The notes beneath the pieces were generated by a model. That model was not told where the DNA came from and made no database searches. It saw only the letters and a program-made list of their open reading frames with translations. A stretch of DNA of 64,000 bases from Diphasiastrum complanatum (taxonomy: Eukaryota; Streptophyta; Lycopodiopsida; Lycopodiales; Lycopodiaceae). Of this stretch, positions 43,734 through 57,100 are shown piece by piece. Location: the NCBI GenBank assembly GCA_029204225.1, contig CM055105.1, forward strand, positions 12,962,654 to 13,026,653, in the 5' to 3' direction. The position numbers were made by a program, and so were the translations under genes. Within the stretch, counting starts at the first letter, position 1. The number at the start of each line of letters is the position of its first letter.

Positions 43734-45176
43734 TCATTTTTGCCCTACTGGTGCTCTACCATACGGTGATTGGGATTGAAGAGAAAGCTCATGAATGCTA
43801 TTGGAAGAGCAATCGCACGAACGATACTGCAAACAAAGGTGAGAATGATTTGAGGAATGGCAGCTCGCTGATCATGAAGGATGTATGCTAAGAATGAATG
43901 CTCACATGTTGCTATGATTACCTTTGTGTAGTAGCAAGGTTTGGCTTGCATATTGTGATTGGATACTACTGCAATCAATCGCTGTCCCAAGTAGCAAACG
44001 TGGGCAATTTTTTTTGACCTATGATAAGCGCTGGACAACAAGCCAACTTTTGATTATCATTATCACCTTTTCTGAAAAGAGAGTAGTCGCTAGCCAGCAC
44101 CCTCTCTGAGATGGATCTGGCCGCTGGCCAGCGCTGTTTTTTGGCTCATAAATGCTTGTACCTACTGCGATTTACCATGGCTCTTTGTATGAGCAAAGTT
44201 TCAAGCTTTTTTCAGTACATAATGCTTTTAGAAATGCGATGGACCGCTGTCCTTCCATGTGTTTTATGGATATACCAGAAGCTATAGCATGAATATGGTT
44301 GATGAGAATGCTCTTGCTATACTCGATTGGCTATAATCTTTATGTGGTGCTCCATACGATTGCTCTTTTGTATTGATAAAAACTATGATGTTATTTGCCT
44401 CTGATAAAGTAGTATGATGATGGTTGTGATTACGGAAAAGGAAGTAGTATAAAGGATGCTATATATGCTATTATGCTCTTGAGAAAACGTGGTTACTATT
44501 GCTAATTATCTGTATATGGTGGGAAATGCTCACGAAGAATAAAAAGCTACGTTATTAATCTTCGGATAAGCAAGTAGTTAACTAGTGGTGATGACTCTAT
44601 GAGGCTTTAAGAATACTCTATACTTAATCCAATACTTTCGGTTTGAATGCTTTAGCACATGGGTGATTCATTTAAGCAGTTGAAGATGGATAGTTCACAA
44701 GAGATATCTTCACCTCTCACTCAGGTACGATGCTTTAAGGAATATCACCAATACGGTGGGTAGCCTAACTCGTTACTATGATCTTGCTCATGCATTTATC
44801 ATGGTATTGCATATCGTGTGTAATGGTTTTCAAGTAGTAAATCTAGTAAGAGTTGATCTGAATGGCATGGAATTGCCCAAGTTGTTCGGAGCTTGGACTC
44901 CCAAAAAAGGGTTATGGGAAATCCATGGGGCTAGTATAGCATGGAGGTGCTCTAGTACCCAGCACTCTGTATTGATCAGTATGGCTTCTGCCCTGATACG
45001 GCTTCGTTAAAGGGCATGACGTATTGCTAAGTTATGAAATGAATGATTGGGAAGATTGGACGTACTTGTTATAAATGCAATCTAGTTGATAAAGTAGTGA
45101 ATCTTGTTTCGGACATGGATAACAACTGATGCTATGACACATGTGTTAATGTATGATGTGAAATGGTGGTCTGCGT

Positions 45177-45318
<142 letters not shown>

Positions 45319-45607
45319 GGATTCCACTCTATGCCCATTTTTTTATGTATTCTTCGAGCAATCGTAAGGATGTTCTCCGTTTGGTACTAAGTCGGTTCTA
45401 TTGTCGTACTTTGCTCCACTAAGTTAGAGCTGCCTGTTTTAAAATTTTTAAATTTAACAATAACTTGCAAGCTTTCCTTGAATGGCTAAGACGGATGCAC
45501 TTGTTAGGCTTTTGATCTAACAGTGGGCATTATCAAGTGCTTGGTGCAATTAAAGGGACCTAATTTACTATAAGAAGGAGGATGGAGTGCCCTAAAGTCA
45601 AGTCAAG

Positions 45608-45789
<182 letters not shown>

Positions 45790-47232
45790 TCATTTTTGCC
45801 CTACTGGTGCTCTACCATACGGTGATTGGGATTGAAGAGAAAGCTCATGAATGCTATTGGAAGAGCAATCGCACGAACGATACTGCAAACAAAGGTGAGA
45901 ATGATTTGAGGAATGGCAGCTCGCTGATCATGAAGGATGTATGCTAAGAATGAATGCTCACATGTTGCTATGATTACCTTTGTGTAGTAGCAAGGTTTGG
46001 CTTGCATATTGTGATTGGATACTACTGCAATCAATCGCTGTCCCAAGTAGCAAACGTGGGCAATTTTTTTTGACCTATGATAAGCGCTGGACAACAAGCC
46101 AACTTTTGATTATCATTATCACCTTTTCTGAAAAGAGAGTAGTCGCTAGCCAGCACCCTCTCTGAGATGGATCTGGCCGCTGGCCAGCGCTGTTTTTTGG
46201 CTCATAAATGCTTGTACCTACTGCGATTTACCATGGCTCTTTGTATGAGCAAAGTTTCAAGCTTTTTTCAGTACATAATGCTTTTAGAAATGCGATGGAC
46301 CGCTGTCCTTCCATGTGTTTTATGGATATACCAGAAGCTATAGCATGAATATGGTTGATGAGAATGCTCTTGCTATACTCGATTGGCTATAATCTTTATG
46401 TGGTGCTCCATACGATTGCTCTTTTGTATTGATAAAAACTATGATGTTATTTGCCTCTGATAAAGTAGTATGATGATGGTTGTGATTACGGAAAAGGAAG
46501 TAGTATAAAGGATGCTATATATGCTATTATGCTCTTGAGAAAACGTGGTTACTATTGCTAATTATCTGTATATGGTGGGAAATGCTCACGAAGAATAAAA
46601 AGCTACGTTATTAATCTTCGGATAAGCAAGTAGTTAACTAGTGGTGATGACTCTATGAGGCTTTAAGAATACTCTATACTTAATCCAATACTTTCGGTTT
46701 GAATGCTTTAGCACATGGGTGATTCATTTAAGCAGTTGAAGATGGATAGTTCACAAGAGATATCTTCACCTCTCACTCAGGTACGATGCTTTAAGGAATA
46801 TCACCAATACGGTGGGTAGCCTAACTCGTTACTATGATCTTGCTCATGCATTTATCATGGTATTGCATATCGTGTGTAATGGTTTTCAAGTAGTAAATCT
46901 AGTAAGAGTTGATCTGAATGGCATGGAATTGCCCAAGTTGTTCGGAGCTTGGACTCCCAAAAAAGGGTTATGGGAAATCCATGGGGCTAGTATAGCATGG
47001 AGGTGCTCTAGTACCCAGCACTCTGTATTGATCAGTATGGCTTCTGCCCTGATACGGCTTCGTTAAAGGGCATGACGTATTGCTAAGTTATGAAATGAAT
47101 GATTGGGAAGATTGGACGTACTTGTTATAAATGCAATCTAGTTGATAAAGTAGTGAATCTTGTTTCGGACATGGATAACAACTGATGCTATGACACATGT
47201 GTTAATGTATGATGTGAAATGGTGGTCTGCGT

Positions 47233-47376
<144 letters not shown>

Positions 47377-47665
47377 GGATTCCACTCTATGCCCATTTTT
47401 TTATGTATTCTTCGAGCAATCGTAAGGATGTTCTCCGTTTGGTACTAAGTCGGTTCTATTGTCGTACTTTGCTCCACTAAGTTAGAGCTGCCTGTTTTAA
47501 AATTTTTAAATTTAACAATAACTTGCAAGCTTTCCTTGAATGGCTAAGACGGATGCACTTGTTAGGCTTTTGATCTAACAGTGGGCATTATCAAGTGCTT
47601 GGTGCAATTAAAGGGACCTAATTTACTATAAGAAGGAGGATGGAGTGCCCTAAAGTCAAGTCAAG

Positions 47666-48616
<951 letters not shown>

Positions 48617-48628
48617 GCTCTGATACCA
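48617..48628 (-). promoter_or_regulatory. Orphan Copia-type primer binding site
   Basis: The minus strand reads TGGTATCAGAGC, a 12 of 12 match to the complement of plant initiator tRNA-Met. Four bases away on the LTR side lies TGTTGGCG (48633 on the plus strand), which would give an LTR end CGCCAACA on the minus strand. Confidence 0.7.
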
Positions 48629-48632
48629 CTTT

Positions 48633-49200
48633 TGTTGGCGAAAGGATCAAATTCGACAGTCCTTGCAGGCCATAAGAGTTCTTTATAAACAAAGGAAAAA
48701 CAATGAAATGATAAATGATCGAATCGAATTGCAGAAAGTAAAACTATTATTTAGATCGTTTCTTCGACCAGAAGAATATCTATGTAGGTGTCTTAGACAT
48801 CCATGAAGAGAGCGATACAATGAGGTGTCTACAACAACCATGCACTCTTCATGTCCGATATTCTATTTGACTCATTAGAGCAAGTATCAGTAACAAAATT
48901 ATTAGAAAGCATTCAACATTACTGGTGCACGTAAAGAAAATAGAGAATCTATATTAGAAGCTGTTGTGATAACAATGATTAGACCATGATCTTGTGCCCC
49001 AAAATGGTTCACAATACTAATGCACTATGCGTTGTGATCCTATGCTGATTATCGATTAAGACAATGTCTCTACTTCTTGAAAAAATTATGCCAAAGGATC
49101 CACTTGAGAAGCTACTTTCAGCTACTTAAGTTCTGGAGAGAACTAGCATAGTGTGTAAATCACACACATGTGTAGAGCATGTTCCCACATGTGAGTAGTA
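48633..49200 (-). repeat. Possible LTR beside the orphan primer site
   Basis: The inner end (CGCCAACA on the minus strand) is supported by the primer site; the outer end is not visible and the right coordinate is arbitrary. No internal coding sequence of the element remains. Confidence 0.3.
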
Positions 49201-50915
49201 GGCATATTTGCATTAGCTAATTCATGTCTTAGAATAACTTGTTTTAGCAAGCAAAGTGAACGCAAATAAAAGCTAGTCAAGTAGAATCATGCCAAGTGTC
49301 ATCATGAGATTGGGTCTCAATCTCCTCATGACTTATACAAATAAAATGCAGGATCAGGCATATGCAAATAGACATCCATCTCGAGTCCTATGAGGTGTTG
49401 ACACATGTCCTAGATTGTAGGAGTGCAAAATTGCAAGTGGTGCACCATAAGTCAAAATCCTCATCCTATTAGCTATTGAGGTCCAATCAAATTGAGAGGT
49501 GCAAATAATTGATCCAATCACATTTAGAGGTCACCACTTCTTTATGGAGTAGGAATTTGAGCTACCACTATATGGATGTGAACTCTCATTGTACTTTGAA
49601 TAGTTTTGAGAGAGAGAATGGTTTTGAGTCAAATCCTCTTGTTGGATTCTCTCTCTACTCGAGGGCTCTTGGTTTTTCTCTCTCCACCCGAGAGTAGGAT
49701 ATTTGTATCAAGATAAATTCTTGAGTAACACTTAATTTTTCATGTATATGCATGAAATGGCTTGTCTTTGATGGATGATTACTTTTGTACAAGAGCTCTT
49801 GCCTAGATCCAAATGTTGTTTGAAAGCTCATTAAAATCCGAGTTGATAAAGATAGATTTGGTAGTGTGCAACCTCTCATGCATCTAGGTTGTGTTAGATC
49901 TTTGAAAGGTCCTCAGACACACATTTTTTAACATTTATAACCAGGAAAAGAGAGGCATATTGGCCCCTCTATGTTGTGTTAATGTGGTTCTTTATATGAT
50001 TTGCTAAATGCATTATACATATCTTTGTCAAAGGCCTTATGTTTCGATAAAGGAATTTGAATGATATACATGGGTTGCCTCCTTAAAGCTTAAGAACATT
50101 TATAAAGCCCATGACAGTTTTAGGAGTCTTAAAACTTTGTATGCATTGCAAAAGACATGCAAAAAAACCCATATGTGGGATAAGGAGAGGAAAAAAATTC
50201 TTTCCAAAATCGTGGTATACCTTTGGTAATGCCAAGTTTGGAGTGAATGCTTGAAATGTGTAGTAAAGTTCCTATTTTCACATACAAAAAGGGTCAATAA
50301 CATTATTAAAGACATTTAAGACCACTAAAAACATCTTCTGAAAAGCTTAGGAAGAAGTGAGAGTGTATATTTCTCTTAGTTTTTTTTTTCCTGTCAAGTG
50401 TGTAGATAAGATAAATTGGAACATATAGCTAATCAAGGGAGCTGAACAAAGGTTGGATTTGTAGTGTGGAGGGTGCATTTAGAGACGTACTCAGTAATCT
50501 TTACTTTCTAGTCTTGAGTACTTTTGTAATTGTTGACTTTCAAGCACTGATTATACACTGTTAACCTTATAAATTTGTAACTTTGAGTAAAGCTGAAACA
50601 ATGTCCGACTTTTTACTCATGATATGGACAAAATTAGAGTCACCTAACTTGGCAATGACTACTTGTTGTGACATGGATAGCAACTGAGAGTATGTGTAGA
50701 CACCTTTAGTTCCCACAATAATGTCCCTGTTCTAACACAGTTGTTGTTGTGGATGGATGCAGGTGAGCATATTCTCCTCAACTCGGAGCTTTTGCTGGTT
50801 GTTAGGATTGTAAATATGATATGTTTGACTGTGATGACTCTATACGAATTTGATTTACTTTAATATTCGTATGTTTAGTATTGTGGTGATAATGTACAAT
50901 TTTGTTAGGTTCAAA
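49200..50915. other. Gene-free stretch
   Basis: Short frames without recognisable domains; no repeat structure noted. Confidence 0.4.
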
Positions 50916-50916
50916 A

Positions 50917-50947
50917 ACACACACACACATACACACACACACACACA
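50917..50947. repeat. (CA)n microsatellite
   Basis: About 15 CA units with one T interruption. It is the only long CA tract noted in the window. Confidence 0.9.
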
Positions 50948-50949
50948 TG

Positions 50950-52039
50950 AGTGCTAGAGCATTGCACTTTCAACGAAATCTTTTCCCATGTTACACTAAC
51001 TAAAGTCATGTTAACAGGACTTTATGTGATTTTGGAACCTTGTCGAGAGCCTCTTTGGGACACAAGGTCATCAATTAGTAATTTTTTTTGTGATGAGCAT
51101 TTTATCATGTGCACAAGAATCTTCAATTACTTTCAGCTACATTAGAATTTAGGGGATCTTCAATGGATCATATTATTCTTTTGATCATTCTCAAGCATGT
51201 GATGAACTCCCTATGCTTGAGGCTTTTAGAAATGCTCTAAGATTTTTTTTTGTCATATTTTTTTGCATTGAACACAACATTGTATCAAACCTACCATTCG
51301 AAAAAGATGTACAAGATCTAGACTACGAGCATAATGGTCTAGATTTTCTTTATGGCTACAAGTTGATATTTGAGGATGGGTCTTGAGACAGGTCTTTACT
51401 ACCACACAAAGCACTCTTATCCAACTTGGCTATGTGTGATGAACAAGGACACACTTTTTGACTTTTCATGAGGCTTAATGTGCTTCTACAAATTTGTTCA
51501 TCTTTCAAAGTTGGTCGAATTTGTGAACAACCGAATTCGCTTCCATCTAGCTCAAGTTTTGATTATTGTTTTGCTGGTGTTTCAGCATGGCTTACTTGAG
51601 ATGTACAATGCACATATTGTGAGCACGCAAATACAAACTAAATAATGTTGCACAGGTAACAAAAGAATAGTTTTTGGATTTCAAGTTGCAATGTGCCTGA
51701 AAAATTACAAGGCCATTGAACCTTGATATCTCCTTGTCTTTTATGGGTATCTTACAAATTGCAACAAAAAGACTTTAGAGTGAATCTAGATAGGCAATGC
51801 CTAGATATGGTGGAAGAAAGTCACATAAAAGTGCATAATACTTTAATTTCTTAGAGAGAAACAATTTGTTTTTGGAATTTCATCTCTGTAAAACGATAAG
51901 CAATAATCCATCGTATTAGTTGAAATGTACAAGAGTGGTTAATGTATCCTCAAAGATGCACGTTTGAATCTTGGTTGTTGCGGAAAGAGGGACATCTAGG
52001 AGCCTCTTGTGTCTTGACCTCTAATTGCATGCACATTGT
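50950..52039. other. Gene-free stretch
   Basis: AT-rich with T-runs; nothing recognisable. Confidence 0.4.
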
Positions 52040-52151
52040 AAATATTGTCCATATTGAAACAAGTGTTATGAAAAACAATAAATTTTTAATGGCATTTGTC
52101 TTTTTTAACGAGCGTTTTTTCATACCATTAGTTTCAATATGGACAATATTT
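52040..52151. mobile_element. Foldback (MITE-like) element with 21-bp perfect arms
   Basis: AAATATTGTCCATATTGAAAC (52040-52060) is exactly repeated in inverse orientation at 52131-52151. Similarity continues inward (TATGAAAAA on both arms, allowing mismatches) to about 38 bases per arm. It has no coding capacity. No clear target duplication; the size of 112 bp fits a miniature inverted-repeat element or a snap-back duplication. Confidence 0.65.
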
Positions 52152-52159
52152 ATAAATGT

Positions 52160-53130
52160 CAATTCCTTTATAGGCCAAGCAAAGATTGGAGTAAGAGGCT
52201 TTGAGTGGTCTTTTTTTTTTTTTTTTGGCGAAAACTAGGAGTTAGGCTTGCATCTTGTAAAAGACAATGGCCATTCCTAGGTCTCACTTACCTCACTCCA
52301 TCCCACTCAACCCTCACATTTCACGTACAAACATCCGTGGGAGACCTTTTGTTTTTTTTCGTCTATCTTATGTGAACCATAAGGATGTTCTGCTGCCTTA
52401 AAATGTCAAATCTAAATAGTTCCCAAAAAATAGGGGCCCTAGGGCATGCGGAGATGTTGGGGTGTACTCCCTGGCATCTCCACTTACCCCATATAAGCAT
52501 TTTTCAAGTTAGCTCATATTAGCCCCATGGGAGACTTCACTTTTCTAATTTCTCTCCAAAGAATGTTGAGTTTTGTGACAAATAAACATGTACTACGATT
52601 GTATGAGAAAACACCCTTATATTGACTACCTAGCAACACTAGCTTAACAATATATTACAAGCTTGCCCAATATGTTGGTGAGGACAACATACGGCCACCT
52701 TTTCAAACTTGCATGGCAACTCATTGCAAAAGAGTCATGAATCTCCTTCCAAAGGTCTTGAAATCTAGTATCTATTTGGTTGGCCGTGGACTTGATGCCA
52801 AACAAGCACATTTTCTTGGGGATGTAGCTAAATCCCAAAAAGACAAGTTTGAATTGCACTCCTTGCCACCTCATGTGCCACATTATGGCAACTCAAGGAT
52901 AATGTAAAAAAGCGGAAGGCTCACCTCATCTTTAGACCAATGGCAACCCTTCATGAGCAATGAGTAACCTGTAGGGCAAATGAACTTGGAATCACCCTTA
53001 TCCAACTCAAGCAATGAGGGGGCTTAGTGTATTTCCAACCACATTTGTAAGGGTTGGGTGGGTCCTCTCATCCAAGGGTACTGGAGAGATGCCCTCATCC
53101 AAGGATGGTAGAGAGCTCATGAATTATGGA
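52160..53130. other. Gene-free stretch
   Basis: A T16-type run at 52211-52226 and otherwise unremarkable sequence. Short frames have no domain. Confidence 0.4.
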
Positions 53131-53133
53131 CTA

Positions 53134-53234
53134 GGTATTCGTCATGCAGAGGTGGCTATCTGCTGTAGCACTCCGAGCTGCTGGAGCGGCGAGGGTGGCT
53201 ACAACGCGTAGCCCACCGTTGGATGACGAATACC
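53134..53234. mobile_element. GC-rich foldback element, 101 bp
   Basis: GGTATTCGTCAT (53134-53145) is repeated exactly in inverse orientation at 53223-53234. Inward the arms stay similar (GGTGGCTA, TGTAGC against GGTGGGCTA, TTGTAGC), so nearly the whole element folds back. The GC content stands out from the AT-rich surroundings. No duplication of flanking bases was found. Confidence 0.6.
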
Positions 53235-53782
53235 AGACATAGCAGTTGTAGATCGACGATGGAGATTAAAAACGTTTTAGAACCTTTGCTCTGGCTCATA
53301 ATCTGCCTCTTCCTAGCCAACCGAATGATGCCATGTGTCCGATATTACTCCTCACAAGTGCTATGGTGGAAATAAGAGTGAGACTTGGCTTACCATTGTT
53401 GGAAATAAGGTGGTGGTGGGAGTGGGTTGGAGGGATTATGGATAGAACAAGAGGGTGATAGATGGAGAATAATATTGGAAGAATGGTGCCCTTGTCTATG
53501 ACCTATATACTTGTAGAAGATTGTTTTTAAGGTTTGGGCAATTTTTGGCCACAAACCTAACCTTCCACATGTACCAACCTACCACTCTTCGTTAGAGTGT
53601 ATGTTACAGCAACGTCGTTGTCGTTGTCGTTGTCCAATCAACTGAACAGTTGTTGCTGTACACAGATCAAATGCTTAGATAATACATAGTTTTGCTATTT
53701 TTATAATTCCTTGAAAAAAACGAGCCACAGAACGCAAGAATGGGTGGATCGTGATCGTGATCGATCCATCGTCTCACGATAT

Positions 53783-53784
53783 AA

Positions 53785-53815
<31 letters not shown>
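53783..53815. repeat. (TTA)n microsatellite
   Basis: About eleven ATT units, about 205 bases upstream of the SHMT start codon and probably within the promoter or 5' UTR region. Confidence 0.93.
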
Positions 53816-54021
53816 GGAGGAAGCGATCTCGTACCGGCAGCAACGAAGGCCTGAACGTCTTGCTTTGCGAAATCTGTGTTAGAAGGAAGGGAAGGGAAGG
53901 AAGGCAGGCGAATCCGAGAACAATGCACTGCAGGAGGATTAATTAGCATCCACGTTGCTGCAGCGTGTTTGATTGTAGATCTGCTGCGGCCTGCAAGAGC
54001 AGCTGCGAGTAAGCAAGAGCT

Positions 54022-54141
54022 ATGGTGATGGCGTTTGCATTTCGTCGCCTCTCCAGATCTGAGCCCCTTGCCATAGTGCACCGGGCGCTTCTTTGCAATT
54101 GCACCTTGCCACCGGGCTTCGTTGCGCGCCGCAATACTACT
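54022..54141 (+). CDS. SHMT exon 1 (presequence)
   Basis: Forty codons from ATG 54022 to a GTAAGT donor at 54142. The end RRNTT joins TGG CCA in phase 0, giving NTTWPKHLN, comparable to the VTWPKQLN region of plant mitochondrial SHMT. A second ATG lies two codons on. The antisense frame here is a shadow. Confidence 0.7.
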
Positions 54142-57100
54142 GTAAGTATTGGTTAATAGTGCCAAAGCTTTCATATTCGCCTCGGCTTTTTGAACATTGC
54201 CATCGTAGCTAGTATCCGGCATTCCCGATAAGCTTAACCAAAGCAGGGGCAGATCGATTATAGTTGCATGAAAGCCTGCTTGGTTTGCTGCTCCCTCACT
54301 GAATACTTATTTATCCGAATTGAATGCATCTTGACAACAATGACATTCTAGACGACTCCTTTTAATTGTATTCTCTGCTTACAAACGTCCGAATTTATTG
54401 ATGCTCGCTAGGCTATATCGTAACCTAGTCTTTAAACAGCCAGGAGGTAATCTACTGTGTCGTGTTAAAACAAATCCCGATTTTTTATGTAATCATCTGA
54501 AATCAAGTTACAAACATTTGAGATGAATAAGAACACCATACATACTCTGTTTTTTATGTATCGATTCAGTTTGATATCTGTCCCAATATTTTCCTCGTTT
54601 TCGACAAGACTTATTTCTTGGCACATTTAAGTCACGTTTCAGATTTATAAATAACACGAATACTTTCCTCTTGAAGTTTTAAGAAATCTTTCCTTGAAAT
54701 GGCCCAAAGTAGGCAGCACTTAATACAACTTTCCGACATGATGTGTAGTTGCTTGACTGTCTCCAATTAACTAGAATGTCTGTAGGCGACCCTGAAAAAC
54801 GTAAACTGATGTGGTCTTTGTTTCCAGTCCGCAGTTGCAAGCGAGGAGACACACTCACGCTTTGGAAGTTCAAAAGACAAGTCACATGTAACTGTAAGTT
54901 TGCGACGCAACAACTTGCATATGCTGTATCTTGTGTAGTAGCCTTCGATTGCACTTCATAGACTGCTTAATGTTTGTTGGAATATGAGAGAGACACCGGA
55001 CTGTGGAGGAGGGGGACTCGCTCGCCAAGTCCCTTTATGTGTCGAAAGTGAAGAACTGGATATGTTTCCTTGTCTTATAATTTAACTGTTGGATGTGCAA
55101 TCGTGAGGTTCTAGACGTACACACATAGGAACAAGTTTCTGTCAGGACATTACATCGAGTGGTGCTAATTAACATGGATTAGTGCATAAAGGCTACGGGT
55201 TCTAACTCAAGGTTAGGAGTCCTCCGATAAATGGTGAGCTGGTTAGGACTTCCCTCTCCTTTAGGTCAGGAGTTCGACTCCACTCCACTACACAAACGAG
55301 CACAAATGAGGACATACAAGAGGAAAAAGAGGTTAGGAAATGGACTGAAAATCTGGGAGACGTGTAGGTGTGCATGACTGTCGTGTGCACGGGAGGATGC
55401 ATGCCAAAGACCTATACTATAGATGGAGGAGGTCGGCAATGCCATTCATCATTCTACCTTGGGAGTTGGGGGAGATAGCTGGATGCTCACTATAGTTGCA
55501 GCCCTGCTAAGTGACAGTGAATTTGCTTGCTTCTGTGTCCTATGCTGGAAATCAATTCAAGGAAAAATGCAGAGTATAAACATCTAATCTAAGGAGAAGC
55601 AATGGATTATTGTTAATGATGCACAAAGGAATGATCATGTTATACCTGCAAAGAGACATCCGCCAAAGGTTTCTATAAATAAATCGAGGATATAGGGTAT
55701 AGCGTCTCAAATCCTCAATGATGTTGAAATTTTGTACTCTGTAGTGATACATTTGAAAGCTGTTGTTTGAACACGAGCATGTTTGGTCCTCACAATCTCT
55801 TTCAAATGAATGGTTTCAGCAGAGAGCAAGCCGTGTATGTCTAATTTGATGATGGTTCAATCTACAACTTTGTCAATTTGAATCGGCGTATAAACTAAAA
55901 GCACCAACCATGCTAAGTAAGCACAATTACATGCTGAAATTGAATACATGGTGAAATAAGCTACAAGGGAGGATTGAGAAATTTAGAACCTCAGTGTTCC
56001 TTAGTTGCTATTCGAGATTCCCAAACATGAAGTGAAGTTAAAGTTGCATATGCCATGAGTTTGAATAGGATAGATGTCCTACTAAGGTAAAAAGTAGTTC
56101 CATGATAAGACTGGATCATTAGAGATAACGACCTATTCAACGTTCGAATGCTAGTGCATCACAATTCTCTATTGATATATCTATTACAACTCCATTGGTT
56201 AGTGACTCACTAGCAAATAGGATTTTTAGAGAAATTAGACAACAAATTATGTCTCCAGCTAGTGGGCTTACGGGTTGCCTCTATCCAGAGTAGAAGATCA
56301 TCAAATAGACTTGCTTCTTTATATGGCTCCTATCTCTCAAGATGAGGCTAGGAAGGAGAAACTGAGGTTTCTTCATTTTTATTTCAGCATCTGTCATAGA
56401 GGACCTAGTGAGTCTCCTTGCGGTGCATTAGTTTTTTTGATTGGCAAGAAAAATGAAAGCTTTATTGAAGCTTTGTCTTGATTGTAAGAAGCTATACAAA
56501 CTTACTATCACTTTCAGGTATCTCTTTTTTATGATGGATCATTTAATGGTTTTAGTTGAAGTAGTCACCAAGATAGATCTCAAATTTGAATACGATCAGA
56601 TACCAATTTCCTCTAAAAATTTGCTAAAAAGCATGAGGAAAAGGAACAATTTACAGTCAGGTTATGTTCAATAGAATAATAAAAACAGTCAAAGTTTTGA
56701 GACTTTGAAGTGCCATATTTATTGATCAGATTTTACATGTGGTTGATCCAAGTATGACATTTGTGGTGGAAATAGATGCCAATGATATGCATTTGGGGAT
56801 TACTTTTACTTGTATGAATTTGTGTAGCATCTACTCTAGAAGTAATTTTGTGATGCTACTAACTTGAGAGGATATAAAGCTAGAAGGTTTAAATCAGGTA
56901 TTTGAAGGTGTGGTAGACCAAATTGCTGATCCATTGAATATGAATGGACAGGCTAATCAGCTCTGCTTCACCAAGATCCAATCGAATTTGAATCTTTCAT
57001 TTTGAGGACTTTGTAAGACCGATGGTTGTTTTGGTAATGTGGCTTGAGATAAGGAGCTTGAAGATAACAATTATCTTGGATTACAAGTTTCAAAGATAGA

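Noticed and set aside
53701-54222. Minus-strand frame of 173 codons with a poly-Ile run
   Set aside because: The Ile run comes from the TTA microsatellite, and the rest is antisense to SHMT exon 1; no domain is visible.
55225-55295. A functional tRNA gene
   Set aside because: A- and B-box-like motifs are present, but the T-arm and anticodon arm do not fold correctly.
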